A stretch of DNA of 64,000 nt. Source: Pseudomonadota bacterium. Its GTDB lineage: Bacteria; Desulfobacterota; Desulfobulbia; Desulfobulbales; Desulfurivibrionaceae. Positions 1 to 8,435 of this stretch are shown here, one piece after another. How positions within the stretch are numbered: position 1 is the first letter of the stretch; each line of letters starts with the position of its first letter. Position numbers and translations under genes: made by a program. The stretch spans positions 42,350 to 106,349 of the forward strand of contig JAHJRQ010000011.1 of the NCBI GenBank assembly GCA_018830485.1. Direction: 5' to 3'. The notes beneath the pieces are model-generated. The model worked only from the letters and a program-made list of their open reading frames with translations. It was not told the DNA's origin and did no database searches.

Positions 1-1437
1 TTTGTCGTGTTCGGAGCCTTGGGCGATCTGGCCACCCGCAAGCTGGTGCCCTCGCTCTACCAACTGGACAAGGCTGAACTCCTTGAGCCGGAGATGCTGA
101 TTGTCGGGGTGGCGCGCAAGGAGATGGGTGATGACGAGTATATCGCCCTGGCCAGGGAAAGCCTGGCAACCTTCATGAAGGAGGAGGTGGACGACGCGGT
201 CTGGGAGCGGTTTGCCGGGCGTCTGCGGTATGTGCATCTCGATCTTGCCAGCCACGATCAGTACCGCAAGCTTTGTGAGATCATCGATCCGGCCAAACGG
301 GTCATGGTCAACTACTGCGCAGTGCCGCCCTCCATCTACGGCGATATCTGCAAGGGCTTGGCCCAGGCCGGGCTGATCACGGAGCAGACCCGGGTGGTGC
401 TGGAAAAACCGCTGGGCACCGACCTTGCCTCCTCAAAGGTGATCAACGATGCAGTGTCCGAGTTCTTCCAGGAAAAGCAGGTCTACCGCATCGACCATTA
501 CCTGGGCAAGGAAACGGTGCTCAACCTGGTGGCGCTTCGTTTCGCCAATTCCATCTTCACCACCAACTGGGACAACACCACCATCGACCATGTGCAGATC
601 ACCGTGGCCGAAGAGGTGGGCATCGAGGGCCGCTGGGGCTATTTCGACAAGTCCGGTCAGTTGCGCGACATGGTGCAGAACCACCTGTTGCAGATCCTTT
701 CCCTGGTGGCCATGGAGCCGCCGGTCACCCTGGGCAGCGAGAGCATCCGCAACGAAAAGCTCAAAGTGCTCAAGGCGCTGCGCCCCATCACCAGGGATAA
801 CGTTGAAGAAAAAACCGTCCGGGGCCAGTACTCCGCCGGGTTCCTCAAAGGCGGTCCGGTGCCGGGCTACCATGAGGAGGAAGGGGGCAATCCCCGGAGT
901 TTCACGGAAACCTTTGTCGCCCTGCGGGTGGATATCGACAACTGGCGCTGGGCCGGGGTGCCTTTTTATCTGCGCACCGGCAAGCGCATGACCAAGAAGC
1001 TCTCCGAGGTGGTGATCTATTTTAAAAGGCTGCCCCATAACATCTTCCGGGAAAGCTACAAGAATCTGCCCTCCAACAAGCTGATTATCCGCCTCCAGCC
1101 CAATGAAGGCGTGGAGATCGAGATGCTGAACAAGGTCCCCGGCATCGGCGCGGGGGTCAAGCTGCAGCGGACCACCCTGGATTTGAGTTTTTCCGAGGCC
1201 TTCGAATCGGCGCATGTTGCCGATGCCTATGAGCGCTTGCTTTTGTCAGCCCTGGAAGGAAGTCAGTCCTTGTTTATTCGCCGCGACGAGGTGGAGCAGG
1301 CCTGGACCTGGATCGATTCCATTCAGGATGCCTGGCGCACCAGCAACGATGCGCCCATGCCCTATCCGTCCGGAACCTGGGGGCCGGTGGCCTCGGTGGC
1401 TTTGATGGCGCGCGATGGGAGGGCCTGGGACGAATAA
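1..1437 (+). CDS. zwf: glucose-6-phosphate 1-dehydrogenase, 5' end cut by window
   Basis: Oxidises glucose 6-phosphate to 6-phosphogluconolactone with NAD(P)+, the entry step of the Entner-Doudoroff and oxidative pentose phosphate routes, in the cytosol. The reading frame is already open at base 1 and begins inside the nucleotide-binding motif (VFGALGDLA, the family's GxxGDL turn), so only about 10-20 N-terminal residues are missing; a GTG at base 7 lies inside the fold and is not the real start. The active-site signature RIDHYLGKE sits near residue 165 of the visible protein. About 478 residues are visible, matching the family length of roughly 490-510. It is followed by a palindromic repeat and then pgl, so it heads an Entner-Doudoroff gene group. 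Confidence 0.95.
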   Translation, partial: FVVFGALGDLATRKLVPSLYQLDKAELLEPEMLIVGVARKEMGDDEYIALARESLATFMKEEVDDAVWERFAGRLRYVHLDLASHDQYRKLCEIIDPAKRVMVNYCAVPPSIYGDICKGLAQAGLITEQTRVVLEKPLGTDLASSKVINDAVSEFFQEKQVYRIDHYLGKETVLNLVALRFANSIFTTNWDNTTIDHVQITVAEEVGIEGRWGYFDKSGQLRDMVQNHLLQILSLVAMEPPVTLGSESIRNEKLKVLKALRPITRDNVEEKTVRGQYSAGFLKGGPVPGYHEEEGGNPRSFTETFVALRVDIDNWRWAGVPFYLRTGKRMTKKLSEVVIYFKRLPHNIFRESYKNLPSNKLIIRLQPNEGVEIEMLNKVPGIGAGVKLQRTTLDLSFSEAFESAHVADAYERLLLSALEGSQSLFIRRDEVEQAWTWIDSIQDAWRTSNDAPMPYPSGTWGPVASVALMARDGRAWDE

Positions 1438-1439
1438 AC

Positions 1440-1540
1440 GCCCGGCAGCAAGGCATCTGCGGCGTCATCGGTCTGCTCAAGTGCGATAGCACACTTCGCA
1501 GGCCTCTTCCTTGCACCTGCATTACTGATGGACGTTTACT
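1440..1540. repeat. dispersed palindromic repeat, family A, copy 1 (degenerate)
   Basis: This stretch between zwf and pgl shares an interior with 48901-49006: a CATCTGC block, then GTCATCGG, CTGCTC, a GTGCGA block and CTTCGCAGGCCTCTTCC in the same order. The outer arms of this copy (CCCGGCAGCA and the region near ATTACTGATGG) are much less well paired than in the other copy. It is non-coding and may act as an intercistronic hairpin. Confidence 0.6.
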
Positions 1541-1603
1541 CTCTGGGGTTGAACCATTTTTGTGGTTCCGGTCGACGTTTACGATAAATAAGGAGGGCAG
1601 ATC

Positions 1604-2299
1604 ATGCCTGAATTCAAGGAATTCAAGGATTCCGCCACGCTGGTGGGGGCGTTGGCCGCACGGGTGGCCGAGTTGCTGCGGGCCGGGCTTAAGGCGCGGG
1701 AGAGAGCCAGTCTGGCAGTGTCCGGCGGCTCTACCCCGGTGCCGTTTTTTGCTGCCCTTTCGGATCTGCCGCTTGACTGGGAAGATGTGACGATCACCCT
1801 GGCGGACGAACGCTGGGTCGAGCCGAGCGATGCGGCCAGCAATGAACGTCTGGTGCGGACCCATCTTTTGCAGAACCGGGCGGCGTTGGCCCGTTTCGTG
1901 GGGCTCAAAACCGGAGCAGCCACGGCGGCCGAGGCGGAAAGCGAGTGCGCCGACCATCTTGCCGAAGTGCCCCGGCCTTTTGATGCCCTTATCCTGGGCA
2001 TGGGCAACGACGGTCATACCGCCTCGCTGTTTCCCGAGGCCGCGCGGCTGAAAAGCGCGCTTTCTCTGGACTCCGGCAAACTCTGCATGGCGATCACCCC
2101 GCCGGCCGCGCCCCATGAGCGGATGACCCTGACTCTGCCCACCCTCTTGCAAAGCCGGCAGATTATCCTGCATCTTGTCGGGCCGAAAAAGCGGGCGGTG
2201 TACGAAAAGGCGCTCACCGAGGGGCCGGTCGCCCAGATGCCCATCCGGGCGGTGCTGAATCAGACGATTTCGCCGGTCACGGTTTTCTGGTGCCCATAA
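1604..2299 (+). CDS. pgl: 6-phosphogluconolactonase
   Basis: Hydrolyses 6-phosphogluconolactone to 6-phosphogluconate, the second Entner-Doudoroff/pentose phosphate step. The 231-residue protein is of normal length for the DevB/SOL type and shows the family's sugar-phosphate isomerase fold signatures: SGGSTP near residue 40, LADERWV near residue 66 and GNDGHTASLFP near residue 132. A strong ribosome site (AAGGAGGG) lies 7 bases before the ATG. It sits between zwf and edd, with edd starting 14 bases after its stop, so cotranscription is likely. Confidence 0.94.
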   Translation: MPEFKEFKDSATLVGALAARVAELLRAGLKARERASLAVSGGSTPVPFFAALSDLPLDWEDVTITLADERWVEPSDAASNERLVRTHLLQNRAALARFVGLKTGAATAAEAESECADHLAEVPRPFDALILGMGNDGHTASLFPEAARLKSALSLDSGKLCMAITPPAAPHERMTLTLPTLLQSRQIILHLVGPKKRAVYEKALTEGPVAQMPIRAVLNQTISPVTVFWCP

Positions 2300-2313
2300 T
2301 ATAAGGAACAGCC

Positions 2314-4170
2314 ATGAACAGCGTTGTTGAAAAAGTCACCCAACGGATCATCGAGCGCAGCCGGACCAATCGTGAGGGATATCTGCGCAATATGGAGGCG
2401 GCCAGGGTGGCCGGGCCGTTTCGCCACCATTTGCCCAGCAGCAATCTGGCCCATGGCCTGGCGGTCTGCCAGGGCGGGGAATGCCAGGCCTTGCGCGTCG
2501 GTCAGGGCCCCAATATCGGGATCATCACCTCCTACAACGACATGCTTTCGGCCCACCACACTTATGAGCACTACCCGGCCATGATCAAGAAGGCGGTGGC
2601 TGCGGCAGGGGGCACGGCCCAGGTGGCAGGCGGGGTGCCCGCCATGTGCGACGGGGTCACGCAGGGCGAACCGGGCATGGATCTCAGCCTGATCAGCCGG
2701 GACGTCATCGCCATGTCCACGGTGATCGGTCTGTCCCACAACGTCTTTGACGGCGCCCTGCTCCTGGGGATCTGCGACAAGATCATGCCCGGCCTGCTGA
2801 TGGGGGGGTTGCAGTTCGGCCACTTGCCCATGATCCTGGTGCCGGGCGGGCCCATGCGCACCGGGCTCCCCAATCGGGAGAAGGCTTTAGCCCGGGAGCA
2901 GTTCGCCCAGGGCAAGATCAGCAAGGAGGAGATGCTAGGGGTGGAATGCGCCTCCTATCACGGGGCAGGAACCTGCACCTTTTACGGCACGGCCAACAGC
3001 AACCAGTTGATCGCCGAGATCATGGGGTTGCACCTGCCCGGCGCCTCCTTTGTCAACCCGGACGACCCGCTGCGCGAACCGTTGACCAATGCGGCTTCGG
3101 CCAGGGTCTGCGAGTTGACCCATCTGGGCGGCAACTATACCCCCATCGGGAGGGTGGTCAGCGAACGGGCCGTGGTCAACGGCATCGTCGGACTGGTCGC
3201 CACCGGCGGCTCCACCAACCAGACCATGCATCTGGTGGCCATTGCCAGGGCCGCGGGCATCCGGATCAACTGGGATGATTTCTCCGAGATCTCCGATGCG
3301 GTGCCCCTGCTGGTGCGGATCTACCCCAACGGCCCCGGCGATATCAACAGCTTTCAGGCTGCGGGCGGCATGGCGGTGCTGATCCGCGAGCTGCTGGAGG
3401 GCGGCTTCCTGCACAACGAGGTACTGACCGTGGCCGGGGAGGGACTTGAACGCTACACCCGGAGCCCCACATTGATTGAGGGCACGATCCGCTGGTCCGA
3501 GGAGCCCAAGGAATCGCGGGAAAAAGAGGTCATCGCCCCGCTGGCCCAGCCTTTTTCCCCCTCCGGCGGGCTCAAGGTGGTCTCCGGCAATCTCGGCCGC
3601 GCGGTGATCAAGGTTTCGGCCCTGGCGGACGGGGCAGCCACCACAATCGAGGCCCCGGCCATGGTTTTCCACACCCAGGCCGCATTGGAAGAGGCCTTCC
3701 GGGCAGGCACGCTGGACCGGGATGTGGTGGCGGTCATCCGTTTTCAAGGCCCCCAGGCCACGGGCATGCCCGAGCTGCACAAGCTGATCACCCCCCTGGC
3801 CGTGGTCATGGGCAGGGGCTTTCGGGTGGCCATGGTCACCGACGGCAGGCTCTCCGGCGCATCCGGCAAGGTGCCGGCCGCCATCCATGTGACCCCGGAG
3901 GCGTTGTGCGGCGGCTTGCTGGCCAAGGTGCGGGATGGGGACCTGATCCGGCTCGATGTGGGTGCCGGGGTTCTGGAGTTGCTGGTGGATGCGGCGGAGC
4001 TAGCCAAGCGGGAATATGCCGAGGCCGAACTTGGCGAACAGCGGTGCGGGGTGGGCAGGCAGATCTTTGCTGCCCTGCGCAGCGATATGCTGGGGGCCGA
4101 GGAAGGGGCGAGTTCGCTGTTTACCTATGTGAAGGAGAAATGTAAGGTGAACTTTGCCACGGATGCGTAG
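2314..4170 (+). CDS. edd: 6-phosphogluconate dehydratase
   Basis: Dehydrates 6-phosphogluconate to 2-keto-3-deoxy-6-phosphogluconate (KDPG), the defining Entner-Doudoroff step. The 618-residue length and motifs fit the IlvD/Edd family: CDGVTQGEPGMDLSL near residue 112, GICDKIMPG near 152 and VATGGSTNQTMHL near 295. The cysteines that hold the 4Fe-4S cluster in this family appear conserved (Cys in GVECASYHGAG and in GICDK). The Edd-type length and partner genes separate it from the dihydroxyacid dehydratase IlvD. It follows pgl closely, with GGAACA before the ATG. Confidence 0.95.
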   Translation: MNSVVEKVTQRIIERSRTNREGYLRNMEAARVAGPFRHHLPSSNLAHGLAVCQGGECQALRVGQGPNIGIITSYNDMLSAHHTYEHYPAMIKKAVAAAGGTAQVAGGVPAMCDGVTQGEPGMDLSLISRDVIAMSTVIGLSHNVFDGALLLGICDKIMPGLLMGGLQFGHLPMILVPGGPMRTGLPNREKALAREQFAQGKISKEEMLGVECASYHGAGTCTFYGTANSNQLIAEIMGLHLPGASFVNPDDPLREPLTNAASARVCELTHLGGNYTPIGRVVSERAVVNGIVGLVATGGSTNQTMHLVAIARAAGIRINWDDFSEISDAVPLLVRIYPNGPGDINSFQAAGGMAVLIRELLEGGFLHNEVLTVAGEGLERYTRSPTLIEGTIRWSEEPKESREKEVIAPLAQPFSPSGGLKVVSGNLGRAVIKVSALADGAATTIEAPAMVFHTQAALEEAFRAGTLDRDVVAVIRFQGPQATGMPELHKLITPLAVVMGRGFRVAMVTDGRLSGASGKVPAAIHVTPEALCGGLLAKVRDGDLIRLDVGAGVLELLVDAAELAKREYAEAELGEQRCGVGRQIFAALRSDMLGAEEGASSLFTYVKEKCKVNFATDA

Positions 4171-4281
4171 GGGTGAAGGATGTCCCCTGTTCTGTAAGAT
4201 TGACACAGTGTAACATATAATCTACCGTGAGCCATGCCGGAAACGACATATTTATTGGGCAAGCCACAGGGAAAGAGCAGC

Positions 4282-4590
4282 ATGAGAGAAATGACGCACT
4301 ACGAAAAAGACTTGAGTGAATGGCTGAAAGACCCTGACAATGCCGCCGAATACCTTACGGCCTCCATTGAAGAGGGGGATAAAGACGCCATGCTGCTGGC
4401 CTTACGGCGGATAGCCCAAGCTCAGGGTGGGATGGCCTTGGTCGCGGAAAAAGCCCAGGTGCCGCGGGAAAGCCTTTACCGGGCGCTCTCGCTCCGGGGC
4501 AATCCTGCCTTGTCCAATCTTCTGGCCATCCTGCACGGCATGGGGCTGAAAATGACCATCCAGCCGGAAAAAAGGGTCGCCGCAGCGTAA
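4282..4590 (+). CDS. orphan HigA-like addiction-module antidote protein
   Basis: A 102-residue DNA-binding protein of the putative addiction-module antidote family. Residues around 45-80 form a helix-turn-helix (ALVAEKAQVPRESLYRALS, then NPALSNLLAILHGMGLKM), the usual ending for this family. The ATG at 4282 is preferred over an upstream in-frame ATG at 4234 because it has an AGGGA ribosome site and starts at the normal N-terminus. Antidotes of this family normally follow a RelE/HigB-type toxin directly, but only 111 non-coding bases separate this gene from edd and no toxin fragment is recognisable, so it appears to have lost its partner. Confidence 0.8.
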   Translation: MREMTHYEKDLSEWLKDPDNAAEYLTASIEEGDKDAMLLALRRIAQAQGGMALVAEKAQVPRESLYRALSLRGNPALSNLLAILHGMGLKMTIQPEKRVAAA

Positions 4591-4636
4591 ATTTGGCACC
4601 CTCCAACCCAGACAGAAAATGGAGAGGATTTTTTGT

Positions 4637-4822
4637 ATGCAGACAGCGAGAGAGAAAATTGTAGAAGTCGTTTTGGCTCAGCCGGAAGATGCTACTTACG
4701 AAGAAATTGTGCGGGAATTGGCATTCGAAAGAATGGTGGAACGGGGCATGAATGACTCTCGATCTGGAAGGGTTATTTCAGATGAAGAGATGTCGCGCCG
4801 GATTCGCACATGGCAGAGTTGA
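4637..4822 (+). CDS. putative antitoxin of a ParE-type module
   Basis: A 61-residue acidic small protein whose 3' end overlaps the start of the following ParE/RelE toxin by 13 bases, the usual arrangement of type II antitoxin-toxin pairs. The N-terminus (MQTAREKIVEVV) and the central EEIVRELAFERMVERG helix resemble small antitoxins of the type that contain no recognisable helix-turn-helix. The start at 4637 is preferred over an ATG at 4619 because a GGAGAGG ribosome site lies before it. The assignment rests on size, overlap and partner rather than on a strong motif. Confidence 0.72.
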   Translation: MQTAREKIVEVVLAQPEDATYEEIVRELAFERMVERGMNDSRSGRVISDEEMSRRIRTWQS

Positions 4823-5106
4823 GATGGACCAGGGAAGCCGAACAATGGCTGAAGGATATCCTGGAATATATTGCCCGTGATAATCCGGCCGCTGCAGGAA
4901 AGGTTGTTGCCGGTATTCACCACAAGGCTCAACTATTGCGAGAATTCCCGGAGCTTGGCCAGAAATACCGTTCGGAACCAGAAGGCGAAATCCGAATCGT
5001 GCTTTATGGTCATTACCGAATTGTGTATCTGATAAGAACGGAAGGCGGTATCGATATTTTGGGCGTGTTTCATGGTGCCTTGGATATTGAGAGATACTTC
5101 CCGTAA
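4810..5106 (+). CDS. parE: RelE/ParE family toxin
   Basis: A 98-residue type II toxin of the RelE/ParE superfamily. It shows the ParE pattern: an N-terminal WTREAEQWLKDILEYIARDNP helix pair, a central GIHHKAQLLREFPELG segment, then beta strands IRIVLYGHYRIVYLI and a final GVFHGALDIERYF. Family members either poison DNA gyrase (ParE) or cleave mRNA on ribosomes (RelE); the ParE type is favoured by the DI..YIA..NP pattern but not proved. Translation is coupled to the upstream antitoxin through a 13-base overlap. Confidence 0.88.
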   Translation: MAELRWTREAEQWLKDILEYIARDNPAAAGKVVAGIHHKAQLLREFPELGQKYRSEPEGEIRIVLYGHYRIVYLIRTEGGIDILGVFHGALDIERYFP

Positions 5107-5171
5107 GAATGGCTAGCAAATTAGCAGGCAACGTCCCTTCGCAATCCCGAACCAACTCATTGGAGAATCCT

Positions 5172-5558
5172 ATGCAGAAAAAGAGCCTACTTGTGGCCTT
5201 ACTGTTGGTTTTGACTTCTGGGTGCGCCGTAATCCCCAGCCCAGAAGCTATTGGTCCATTTCCAAACGACTACAAGGAAATCATCATGGATCATATTTTG
5301 CACACATATTTTGATCCTTATTCTATACGTAGTGCTTCCATTTCTTATCCAGTACGAGGTCATATCTTGTTTCAGCAAGGATGGATTGTATGCCTAGAGT
5401 CTAACGCAAAAAACAAGATGGGTGGTTACATCGGTCTCCGACGTACGGCTTACCTACTGCACGGGGGATCAGTCGTTAGAGAAGCATCCAACGCTCCTTT
5501 GTGCGAGGATTCCTTAGTATATTATGATGAATGGCCCGAGCTTGAACAAATTAAATGA
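5172..5558 (+). CDS. small lipoprotein, function unknown
   Basis: A 128-residue secreted protein with a signal peptide of the lipoprotein class: a charged start (MQKKS), a hydrophobic run of about 15 residues and a lipobox LTSGC, giving a predicted lipidated Cys at residue 19. The start at 5172 is chosen over 5109 because it begins directly at the signal peptide and has GGAG upstream. The mature part is short and beta-rich with no motif that I recognise. Base composition (about 46 percent GC by eye) is lower than in the flanking metabolic genes, which, with the adjacent toxin-antitoxin genes, suggests acquisition by transfer. Confidence 0.6.
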   Translation: MQKKSLLVALLLVLTSGCAVIPSPEAIGPFPNDYKEIIMDHILHTYFDPYSIRSASISYPVRGHILFQQGWIVCLESNAKNKMGGYIGLRRTAYLLHGGSVVREASNAPLCEDSLVYYDEWPELEQIK

Positions 5559-5745
5559 TCTATACCACTGCGGGTCTAATTTTCCATTCAAGTTGATTGA
5601 GCAGGGGGCCTTGAGGGGGCCATGGGGGCGTTGTTGATATTGATCATTTTGAAAAACAAATAAACACCTAACAATGTGTTCCAGGGGGAAATCTGACCTC
5701 CGGCCAATTTTCCCCTGGAGTGTTGTCGTCGCGAGGGAATCAAGG

Positions 5746-6396
5746 ATGGCGCTGATAAGAAAATGGAAGATGGCCCCTGGTGAGGTTTTTGCCCAGGGGG
5801 CGGTGGTGCCGGTTATGGTGATCAAGGACCTCGCCCACGCGGTACCCTTGGCCCGCGCTCTGGTGGCTGGCGGGATCAAGGTGCTGGAGATTACCCTGCG
5901 GACCCCGGTTGCTGTTGAGGCTATCCGGGAGATTGCCCGTTCGGTGCCGGAGGCGGTGGTGGGGGCTGGGACCGTGACCTCTGCCGAGGATTTGGCGGCG
6001 GTGAGCGAGGCCGGGGCGGTTTTTGCCATCAGCCCTGGGCTTACCCCGGAGCTGCTGGACGCGGCCAATCAGGGGGATATTGGGCTGATCCCTGGCATTG
6101 CCACGGTTTCCGAACTGATGGCCGGGTTGCAGCGGGGCTATGACCATTTCAAGTTTTTTCCCGCCGAAGCGGCGGGCGGCATCCCCATGCTCAAGGCCAT
6201 TGGAGGGCCGTTTCCCAAGGTGGTTTTTTGTCCCACCGGCGGGATTGGTTTGAGGAATTATCGCGACTATCTGGCCTTGGCCAATGTGGCCTGCGTGGGC
6301 GGCTCTTGGGTGGCGCCGCCTGAGGCGGTGGCCCAGGGGGATTGGGGGCGCATCAGTCAACTGGCCCGGGAGGCGGTGCAGGGCGCCGGGAGATAG
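5746..6396 (+). CDS. eda: 2-keto-3-deoxy-6-phosphogluconate (KDPG) aldolase
   Basis: Cleaves KDPG to pyruvate and glyceraldehyde 3-phosphate, closing the Entner-Doudoroff pathway. The 216-residue length is normal. Visible class I aldolase residues are the Glu in LEITLRTP (near residue 47), GAGTVTS near residue 77, the Schiff-base lysine in HFKFFPAE (near residue 134) and PTGGI near residue 161. The ATG at 5746, with GAGGG seven bases upstream, gives the normal N-terminus; an in-frame ATG at 5674 would add 24 unrelated residues. It is separated from edd by about 1.6 kb of toxin-antitoxin and lipoprotein genes that probably landed inside an older zwf-pgl-edd-eda array. Confidence 0.95.
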   Translation: MALIRKWKMAPGEVFAQGAVVPVMVIKDLAHAVPLARALVAGGIKVLEITLRTPVAVEAIREIARSVPEAVVGAGTVTSAEDLAAVSEAGAVFAISPGLTPELLDAANQGDIGLIPGIATVSELMAGLQRGYDHFKFFPAEAAGGIPMLKAIGGPFPKVVFCPTGGIGLRNYRDYLALANVACVGGSWVAPPEAVAQGDWGRISQLAREAVQGAGR

Positions 6397-6404
6397 GTCT
6401 CGTT

Positions 6405-6592
6405 CATTTCTTTGCTTGCCCAAAGAAACGAACCAAAGAAAGGGCACCCTGTGTCCTTGTCCCGCCGAAGGCGGGGTGCCCTGTGCTCCTCGATGCTGCC
6501 GGGGCTTTGCAAACTCGCTTCGCTCAAACAGTGCAAAGCCCTTTTTCGGCAGCCTCTCCGGTGCTCGGCTGCGGCCAATGGGATTTTAACGG
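6405..6592. repeat. widespread intergenic repeat with CTTTGCTTGCCCAAAG motif
   Basis: This non-coding stretch after eda contains ATTTCTTTGCTTGCCCAAAGAAACGAACCAAAGAAAGGGCACCC-like sequence followed by CCGCCGAAGGCGGGG. I recognise this pattern as a repeat present at many intergenic sites in Proteobacteria and their relatives, where it is often miscalled as short genes. Small inverted repeats inside it (CTTTGC..GCAAAG and CCGCC..GGCGG) suggest folded RNA. It lies between the convergent eda and ABC-F genes and could serve as a two-way terminator. Confidence 0.55.
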
Positions 6593-6595
6593 CAA

Positions 6596-8233
6596 CTACA
6601 GACTCAACGCCACCTCTCCATTGCTCAGCGATTCCCGTAGCTCCATCACCTCCGCACTTTCCAGATAATCGTCAAACGGCATCCGTTTATCAATAATCCC
6701 GTTGGGGAGGATTTCGATGATCCGGTTGGCGGTTGAGGCCACCATCTGGTGGTCGTGGGAGGCGAAGAGGATTACCTCCGGGAAGGCGATGAGCCCGTTG
6801 TTTAAGGCGGTGATCGATTCCAGGTCCAGATGGTTGGTGGGCTCGTCCAGGATCAGGGCGTTGGCTCCGGTGAGCATCATTCTCGAAAGCATGCAGCGCA
6901 CCCGCTCGCCGCCCGAGAGCACGCTGGTTTTTTTCAGGGCCTCTTCCCCGGAGAAGAGCATCTTGCCCAGGAAACCTCGGGCAAAGCTCTCTCCCTCGTT
7001 GGGCGGGGTGTACTGGCTCAGCCAATCCACCAGGGTTATATCCTTGTCGAAAAAAGCGCTGTTTTCCTTGGGGAAATAGGCGGTGGACATGGTGATCCCC
7101 CAGCGGAAGGTGCCGCGATCCGGGGTCATCCCTTCGGTGAGAATCTCAAAAAGGGTGGTTTTGGCCACGGAGTTGAGGCCGATGAAGGCGATCTTGTCGC
7201 CCTTGTGCACCGTGAGGGAGAAGTCGTTGAGGACCGTGACCCCGTCGATCTCCTTGCCCAGGTCGGTGATCTCTAAAATGATGTCGCCGCAGGGCCGCTC
7301 GGGCTTGAAGACCACGAAGGGGTATTTGCGCGACGAAGCGGGCATGTCCTCGATGGTCAGTTTGTCCAGCAGCTTCTTGCGCGAGGTGGCCTGCTTGGCC
7401 TTGGAGGCGTTGGAGGAAAAGCGCTGGATAAAGTCGGTGAGTTCCTTGGCCTTGGCCGCGGTCTTCTTGTTTTCGTCCTGCTTTTGTTTGAAGAAGAGCT
7501 GGCTGGCCTGGTACCAGAAATCGTAGTTGCCCACGTAGACCCGGATCTCGCCAAAATCGATGTCCGCGATATGGGTGCAGGCCTGGTTTAAGAAATGGCG
7601 GTCATGGGAGACGATGATCACCGTGTTCTGGAAGCGGAAGAGAAAATCCTCCAGCCAGGTGATGGACTTGAGGTCCAGATGGTTGGTGGGTTCGTCCAGC
7701 AGCAGCACGTCCGGGTTGCCGAACAGGGCCTGGGCGAGCAGCACCCGCACCTTGTCGCCGCCTTCCAGCTCCTTCATCTTCTTGTCGCGGAACTCCTCGG
7801 GGATGCCCAACCCCTTGAGCAGCACGCCCGCCTCGGATTCCACCTCGTAGCCGTTCATCTCGGCGAACTCCGCCTCGATGTCCCCGGCCCGGATGCCGTC
7901 CGCCTCGCTGAGCTCCGCCTTGGCATAGAGGGCGTCGCGTTCGTGCATCAGCTCGTACAACCGCTTGTGGCCCATGACCACGGTGTCGAACACGCTTTCC
8001 TCGTCAAAGGCGAAATGGTCCTGGCGGAGCATGGCGATCCGCTCCTTGGGTCCGACCACGATCTCGCCCTTGTCCGCTTCCTTTTCCCCGGCCAGGATCT
8101 TGAGGAAGGTGGATTTGCCGGAACCGTTGGCCCCGATGAGCCCGTAGCAGTTGCCCGGGGTGAACTTAATGTTGACGTCCTTGAAGATAATCCTCTTTCC
8201 GTAGGAGAGGGCGATATTGACTGCGCTGATCAT
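6596..8233 (-). CDS. ybiT: ABC-F family ATPase, YbiT-like
   Basis: A 545-residue soluble ABC-F protein with two nucleotide-binding domains and no membrane segments; ABC-F proteins act on ribosomes as translation factors or antibiotic-protection proteins. Domain 1 has Walker A GANGSGKST near residue 36 and Walker B LLLDEPTNHLDL near 177; the linker (about 240-310) is rich in Lys and Gln; domain 2 has LSGGERVR near 437 and LILDEPTNHLDL near 461. The second Walker A reads GLNSVAKTT, with Ala in place of the last Gly; I recall similar AKT forms in YbiT/YkpA-type proteins, so this is probably family-typical rather than decay. It is convergent with eda. Confidence 0.88.
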   Translation of the reverse strand: MISAVNIALSYGKRIIFKDVNIKFTPGNCYGLIGANGSGKSTFLKILAGEKEADKGEIVVGPKERIAMLRQDHFAFDEESVFDTVVMGHKRLYELMHERDALYAKAELSEADGIRAGDIEAEFAEMNGYEVESEAGVLLKGLGIPEEFRDKKMKELEGGDKVRVLLAQALFGNPDVLLLDEPTNHLDLKSITWLEDFLFRFQNTVIIVSHDRHFLNQACTHIADIDFGEIRVYVGNYDFWYQASQLFFKQKQDENKKTAAKAKELTDFIQRFSSNASKAKQATSRKKLLDKLTIEDMPASSRKYPFVVFKPERPCGDIILEITDLGKEIDGVTVLNDFSLTVHKGDKIAFIGLNSVAKTTLFEILTEGMTPDRGTFRWGITMSTAYFPKENSAFFDKDITLVDWLSQYTPPNEGESFARGFLGKMLFSGEEALKKTSVLSGGERVRCMLSRMMLTGANALILDEPTNHLDLESITALNNGLIAFPEVILFASHDHQMVASTANRIIEILPNGIIDKRMPFDDYLESAEVMELRESLSNGEVALSL

Positions 8234-8435
8234 GGTGGTTCCTTGGGTGCGATGAATAAGGCATGGGTGGTTCCGGGACCCTCGGCGGGGATGAGGGAGC
8301 CGGCTGGCGTAAACCGCGTATTATACTGTAGGTGGGTGGAAATAACAACGGCGGGGACGTTTTTTCCTGGAGCGGAGGCAAGGGGCGCGCCGGACAGTCG
8401 ACGCCAACCTTTGAGAAGCGCCTCTGAAAATGGGC

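Noticed and set aside
433..1215. Long minus-strand open frame opposite zwf
   Set aside because: It is the codon shadow of zwf in GC-rich DNA; it has no ribosome site and its product is Gly/His/Leu-rich with no domain.
6405..6592. Short proteins predicted in the CTTTGCTTGCCCAAAG repeat
   Set aside because: Frames in this widespread repeat are commonly miscalled; none has a ribosome site.
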